From positions 15,772,002-15,836,001 of the forward strand of contig OY987242.1 of assembly GCA_963920765.1 (NCBI GenBank): DNA of 64,000 nt, given 5' to 3'. The position numbers were made by a program, and so were the translations under genes. The notes beneath the pieces are model-generated. The model was not told where the DNA came from and searched no databases. It saw nothing but the letters and a program-made list of their open reading frames with translations. Within the stretch, counting starts at the first letter, position 1. Every line of letters begins with the position of its first letter. Below are positions 60,731-64,000 of the stretch, one piece after another. This DNA is from Ulota crispa. Taxonomy: Eukaryota; Streptophyta; Bryopsida; Orthotrichales; Orthotrichaceae.

Positions 60731-60932
60731 GATCCTTCGCTTTCGGCGCGTCGACGCTTTGCTCGAACTCTAGTGATGAAAGCTCCAAAAATTTGCGACA
60801 ATGACGATGACGTTCCAGTCGAGAACACATATACATACACAGACACAGAGGCAAGCGACCAGCCTGCCCAGAAGGGTGCAAAATGCATCACAGAGATGCC
60901 GCATCAGAACAATCAGACGCGCGCCGGGGATC

Positions 60933-60991
60933 ACGTCACGTCACGTTGCATTGGGTCACGTTGCGTTGGGTTATGTTACGTTATGTTACGT
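60933..60991. promoter_or_regulatory. Array of six ACGT core motifs
   Basis: ACGT starts at 60933, 60938, 60943, 60958, 60978 and 60988, within CACGTCA and TTACGT contexts. It lies about 200 bases upstream of the CEP104 start codon. Confidence 0.5.
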
Positions 60992-61558
60992 GACGCTCGT
61001 GACGGTGGTGATGGTGCAAACCTGGATGATGCCAATTGGCAACAGGGCTGCTTGAGAGACTCTCTCAAGCCTTCGTCGTCGTTACGTTATGAGCGCAAGC
61101 ACGATCCATCCAACGGCCCGCTTCTCATCCCACGGTTGCCAGTTTCGGGATTTACTTTCCCCACTGGAACGATATCACCAGGGCATTTTTTTGTGGCAAG
61201 AGGAAGCCAAACTGGTGACAAGTTTGACAGCTTGTGACAAATGTGGGGCAAGTCTTTCCGTTTTTTGTCCACAGGCCACTAGACATGATCTGGCAAAAAG
61301 TGTTAGGCTGAAAAAAAATGCCGTTTACATCAATCTCCCAAGCCCAAAACACAAAGTAAAATGGTGATGCCCTCCCAGGGCCACATAGGCCGAAACTGGC
61401 GTTTTGAAACAGATGAAAAGAAGTAACTTGTATTTTTGGGAAAACTATTGGGAGACAAATCACTTTTCTAAATTTTCATCTGTTGTTCATCTAACACAAG
61501 AGGTTTGAGCCGCCAATTTGTGAAATGTGAACTCTCAAAACTGACAGTTTTACACATA

Positions 61559-61828
61559 CCCAAAAAAGTGGGCCCTAGAAAGTCATAGAATCTGCCTTTA
61601 CACAAAGCAAGCAATAACACCGCCACCACAATACGTCATTTTGAAACGACAGTTTATATTGGTGTGGCCTGGCCTTGAGACGTTAGTGTGTGGCAGGCCC
61701 AAAAAAGTGGGCCCTAGAAAAGTAAAGAATGTGCTTTTACACAAAGGGGTAACTTAACACCCCTGATTTTCAAAAAACATTGTTTTGTGAAAACGCCGAT
61801 TTATGTTGGTGTGGCCCAGCCTTGAGAG
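61559..61828. repeat. Tandem duplication, about 138-base period
   Basis: Both units start CCCAAAAAAGTGGGCCCTAG and end TTGGTGTGGCCYRGCCTTGAGA. Middles are diverged. Confidence 0.75.
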
Positions 61829-62129
61829 TTACGGAATACGGACCTCAAAAAAAGAAATTGGGGGGGGGGGGGGAGGGGGGACAGAATGTGCATGAACTTG
61901 GGCCTCTGACGAAAGCAGCGGGTTGGATTGGATAAGGGGCTCCTGCAGCAGCCAAGGCGCGGGACGCGAGCCACAAGCGCCAACCACCCGAGTGACCCGA
62001 CGGATAGCTGCTGCACTTGGGCTCCGCTCAAAACAGTCGCCACGCTCTCTTCGCAACAAGAGCGTGCACGAGCAAGTGAGTGCAGGGGGCAAGTGCGAGA
62101 GTGCAGGATCGACCGCAGCGGCAGTCGCC

Positions 62130-63424
62130 ATGGCCACCTCACAAGCTGTCGCCCTCGCTGCTGCTTCTCCGGCGATTTGCGCGTCCGGGATTTCGCAGCG
62201 GAAGCCCGTGTCGACGAATCTCGCAGCTCCTTTCAAGGGCTCCGTCGCTGCTCTGCGATGGGACCGCCACGACTCGCTTCACCTCAAGGTCGCCCCATTA
62301 TTCTCTTCGCAATTGTCGCTGGAATCCTTGCTCGCGATTTGAGTTGCTCGTGTCTTTGCTTGCTCGGGATTTGAGTGTTTGCGATCTCGGTTGTAATGGT
62401 GGCAGTCTTCGTCTTCGTCGCGTTTGAGTGCGGATATCGACACTGTCAAGCCAGCAACGTCTCGCAGAGCTGTCGTGACCGCGTCGACCGCGTTGGCTGC
62501 GGAGCCGAAGAACATTCTGATGATGGGCGGCACTCGCTTCATTGGACTCTTCCTCGCGCGCGAGCTCATCAAAGCAGGCCACCAGGTAATCCATCCATGT
62601 TCGTACCACCGCAAGAATCCTGCATTGCTCCTTACGTTTTCTTTAGCAATTCTCGCGTACATCACGAGGGAAATTCGTATGAATTTGTACGAATTTGTAC
62701 TCCCTCTGTCCCTCTAAAAACGTCCAGAAAGCTTCCTTGTGAGTGAAAGATAAATTGTGTTGTTTTTAGTCTTTGTGCTAGTGACACGTGCATCCTAGAA
62801 TCAATATACCATCTACCAAATGTATGCAAAATCTCCAGCTTTGATTGATGTCGCCGTTTGGGCACCCCAAATTCCATGCAAAAAGTACCATATTTGTGCT
62901 TGCTACTCCTCATTACTGATGATTTAAAGATGAGTAGCAACAAAAATCCTGTGTTCTGACCGGACTAAACTTCGTTTGACAGGTTACACTGTTCACTCGA
63001 GGCAAAGCTCCGATCACACAACAATTGCCCGGAGAATCTGATGAAGAATTTGCCGAATATTCGTCCAAGGTAAGCAACTAACCAACCAACACTCTCGGCA
63101 TCTCTGTCTCGCAACATCGATTCAAAACTCATAGCCCACTGTAAAACATTCTCGTGACTGAAACTCCTTGGAATCTCCGCAGGTGAAGCACCTTCAAGGT
63201 GATCGTCAAGACTTCGACGGCCTCAAGGAGAAGCTCAAGGACTCAAACTTCGACATCGTCTACGACATCAACGGTACACCAAACCAAAACCAAAACTCTC
63301 TCTCTCTCGTGTCTCTCCGACACTTGGAATGATTTTTGACTCTTTTTAGCTTCATGTATTGCAAATCAGGTCGGGAAGGGAAGGAGGTGGAGCCCATTCT
63401 GGACTCTCTACCAGGACTGGAGCA
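62130..63424 (+). CDS. CSP41B: CSP41b chloroplast stem-loop RNA-binding protein, 5' part (5 exons, runs off the window)
   Basis: Exons 62130-62288, 62406-62585, 62983-63069, 63183-63273 and 63370-63424 encode the first 190 residues; the next exon lies beyond 64000. The first 80 or so residues are a Ser/Ala-rich plastid transit peptide. A Rossmann-type nucleotide-binding start follows: NILMMGGTRFIGLFLAREL with the glycine motif at 94-100. Then LFTRGKAPITQQLPGESDEE, FDIVYDINGREGKEVEPILD and LPGLEQ match CSP41b closely. These are atypical short-chain dehydrogenase-like proteins that bind and stabilise chloroplast transcripts and associate with ribosomes. The exon 2 acceptor at 62405 (GTGGCAG|TCTTCG) is the one keeping the frame. 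The start is the ATG at 62130 because upstream frame sequence lacks transit-peptide or family features. Confidence 0.93.
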
Positions 63425-63502
63425 GTAAGTTGCTAGCACTTATTCCCTAAACCACTACGAATCTTACATCAAGTCTCACTTTTTTTTTTTTTTTTTTCGC
63501 TT

Positions 63503-63856
63503 TACAGTGCAGTGGTGCTTGGTTAACGTCAACCTTTGTAACAGAAACGATTGATTTGATAAGATCACTGCCCCAATCTCCTTTTGCCCAAAGCGTGTAT
63601 TATGAGCTTGGTTAAGGTCAAGTGTTTGCATATGATTAACACTTATTTTCTTTTCATCAATGCCCATTCTGACTCATTAGTCAAAAGGCGTTTGATTAGT
63701 GCACTAGAAACATGGGTGGGAAAGCACCTCCAAAGTTGCAACCACCAAAACTACGGGAAGTAATGCAAATGGAGTGTTTTTTAATGATCAATGTTTGGAT
63801 ACGGTTAACAGTTTTTTCCATCCCGAAGTGTTTGACCTTATCCAAGCACCACTGTA
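63503..63856. mobile_element. Tc1/mariner-like MITE in CSP41b intron 5
   Basis: TA on both sides. Right terminus TTATCCAAGCACCACTG mirrors CAGTGGTGCTTGGTTAA at the left; the left end has an extra CAGTG. The interior repeats GCTTGGTTAAGGTCAAG. Directly preceded by a T-run of about 19. Confidence 0.65.
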
Positions 63857-64000
63857 GCTCCCATGATACTCATTTTTCTCTAATCTTTTTCACCGACAAT
63901 GTAGTATTCGTTACCAACTCTGAACACTTTTAGTTCGAAACCATGAATGTTTGGTTTTCTCAACACTTTTGATGCGAAATTTTGTTTTCTTCTTCTTGCA
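63857..64000 (+). other. Continuing CSP41b intron
   Basis: No exon-like sequence before the window edge. Confidence 0.5.

Larger units (their letters stand above)
60731..62129. promoter_or_regulatory. Divergent intergenic region between CEP104 and CSP41b
   Basis: The two genes are transcribed away from each other across 1.4 kb. The CEP104-proximal part is GC-rich and carries a tight array of ACGT cores (60933-60991), the core bound by plant bZIP and some bHLH factors. The middle holds a tandem duplication (61559-61828) and the CSP41b-proximal part a run of about 19 G near 61861-61880. 61923-62129 is probably the CSP41b leader. Confidence 0.5.

Noticed and set aside
61923..62342. Extending CSP41b upstream of 62130
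   Set aside because: The frame is open but the added residues have no transit-peptide or family features; MATSQAV at 62130 is the better start.
1..64000. Prokaryotic features such as operons, CRISPR arrays or phage genes
   Set aside because: Genes have spliced eukaryotic structure throughout, and no regularly spaced direct-repeat array was seen.

Overview
The window is nuclear DNA of a land plant, most likely a bryophyte and possibly a moss. It is AT-rich and repeat-rich, with multi-exon genes and canonical GT-AG introns. The genes are plant ones: a chloroplast fatty-acid exporter of the FAX family, a GT34 xyloglucan xylosyltransferase, the chloroplast protein CSP41b and a trihelix transcription factor. 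The ciliary-tip protein CEP104/FAP256 is also present, which implies flagellated cells (swimming sperm), so flowering plants and conifers are unlikely. The moss or liverwort assignment is inference; a fern or lycophyte is not excluded.

Layout. 1-3.2 kb: repeats. 4.17-6.78 kb (+): two-exon trihelix factor whose intron holds several repeats. 7-10.3 kb: hairpin and a TTAA-flanked foldback. 10.3-12.7 kb (-): three-exon FAX gene. 13-18 kb: dense cluster of short foldback transposons. 18.98-21.08 kb (-): two-exon XXT gene with a nested foldback pair in its intron. 22.5-29 kb: repeats, a TAC-rich tract and decayed coding fragments. 29.2-34.9 kb (+): exon-like segments ending in a clear but broken SUVR4-type SET-domain gene. 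35.4-40.2 kb (-): decayed multi-exon gene of transposase-like character. 41-47 kb: more TTAA-flanked elements, one with a very long palindrome. 47.01-60.73 kb (-): complete 22-exon CEP104 gene (1267 aa), introns full of MITEs and local duplications. 62.13 kb to the right edge (+): CSP41b, first five exons, divergently arranged with CEP104 across a 1.4 kb spacer.

The intact genes are not an operon and share no pathway, apart from FAX and CSP41b both acting in chloroplasts. The unusual content is in the accessory DNA. First, a population of short elements flanked by TTAA with CCC(C)TAAAGG-type terminal inverted repeats looks like non-autonomous piggyBac transposons, several butted together and sharing one TTAA. 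Second, the 29-40 kb block pairs a broken SET histone-methyltransferase gene with a convergent, broken transposase-like gene. Exon models were built by hand from splice consensus, frame continuity and remembered family resemblance; no database search was possible.
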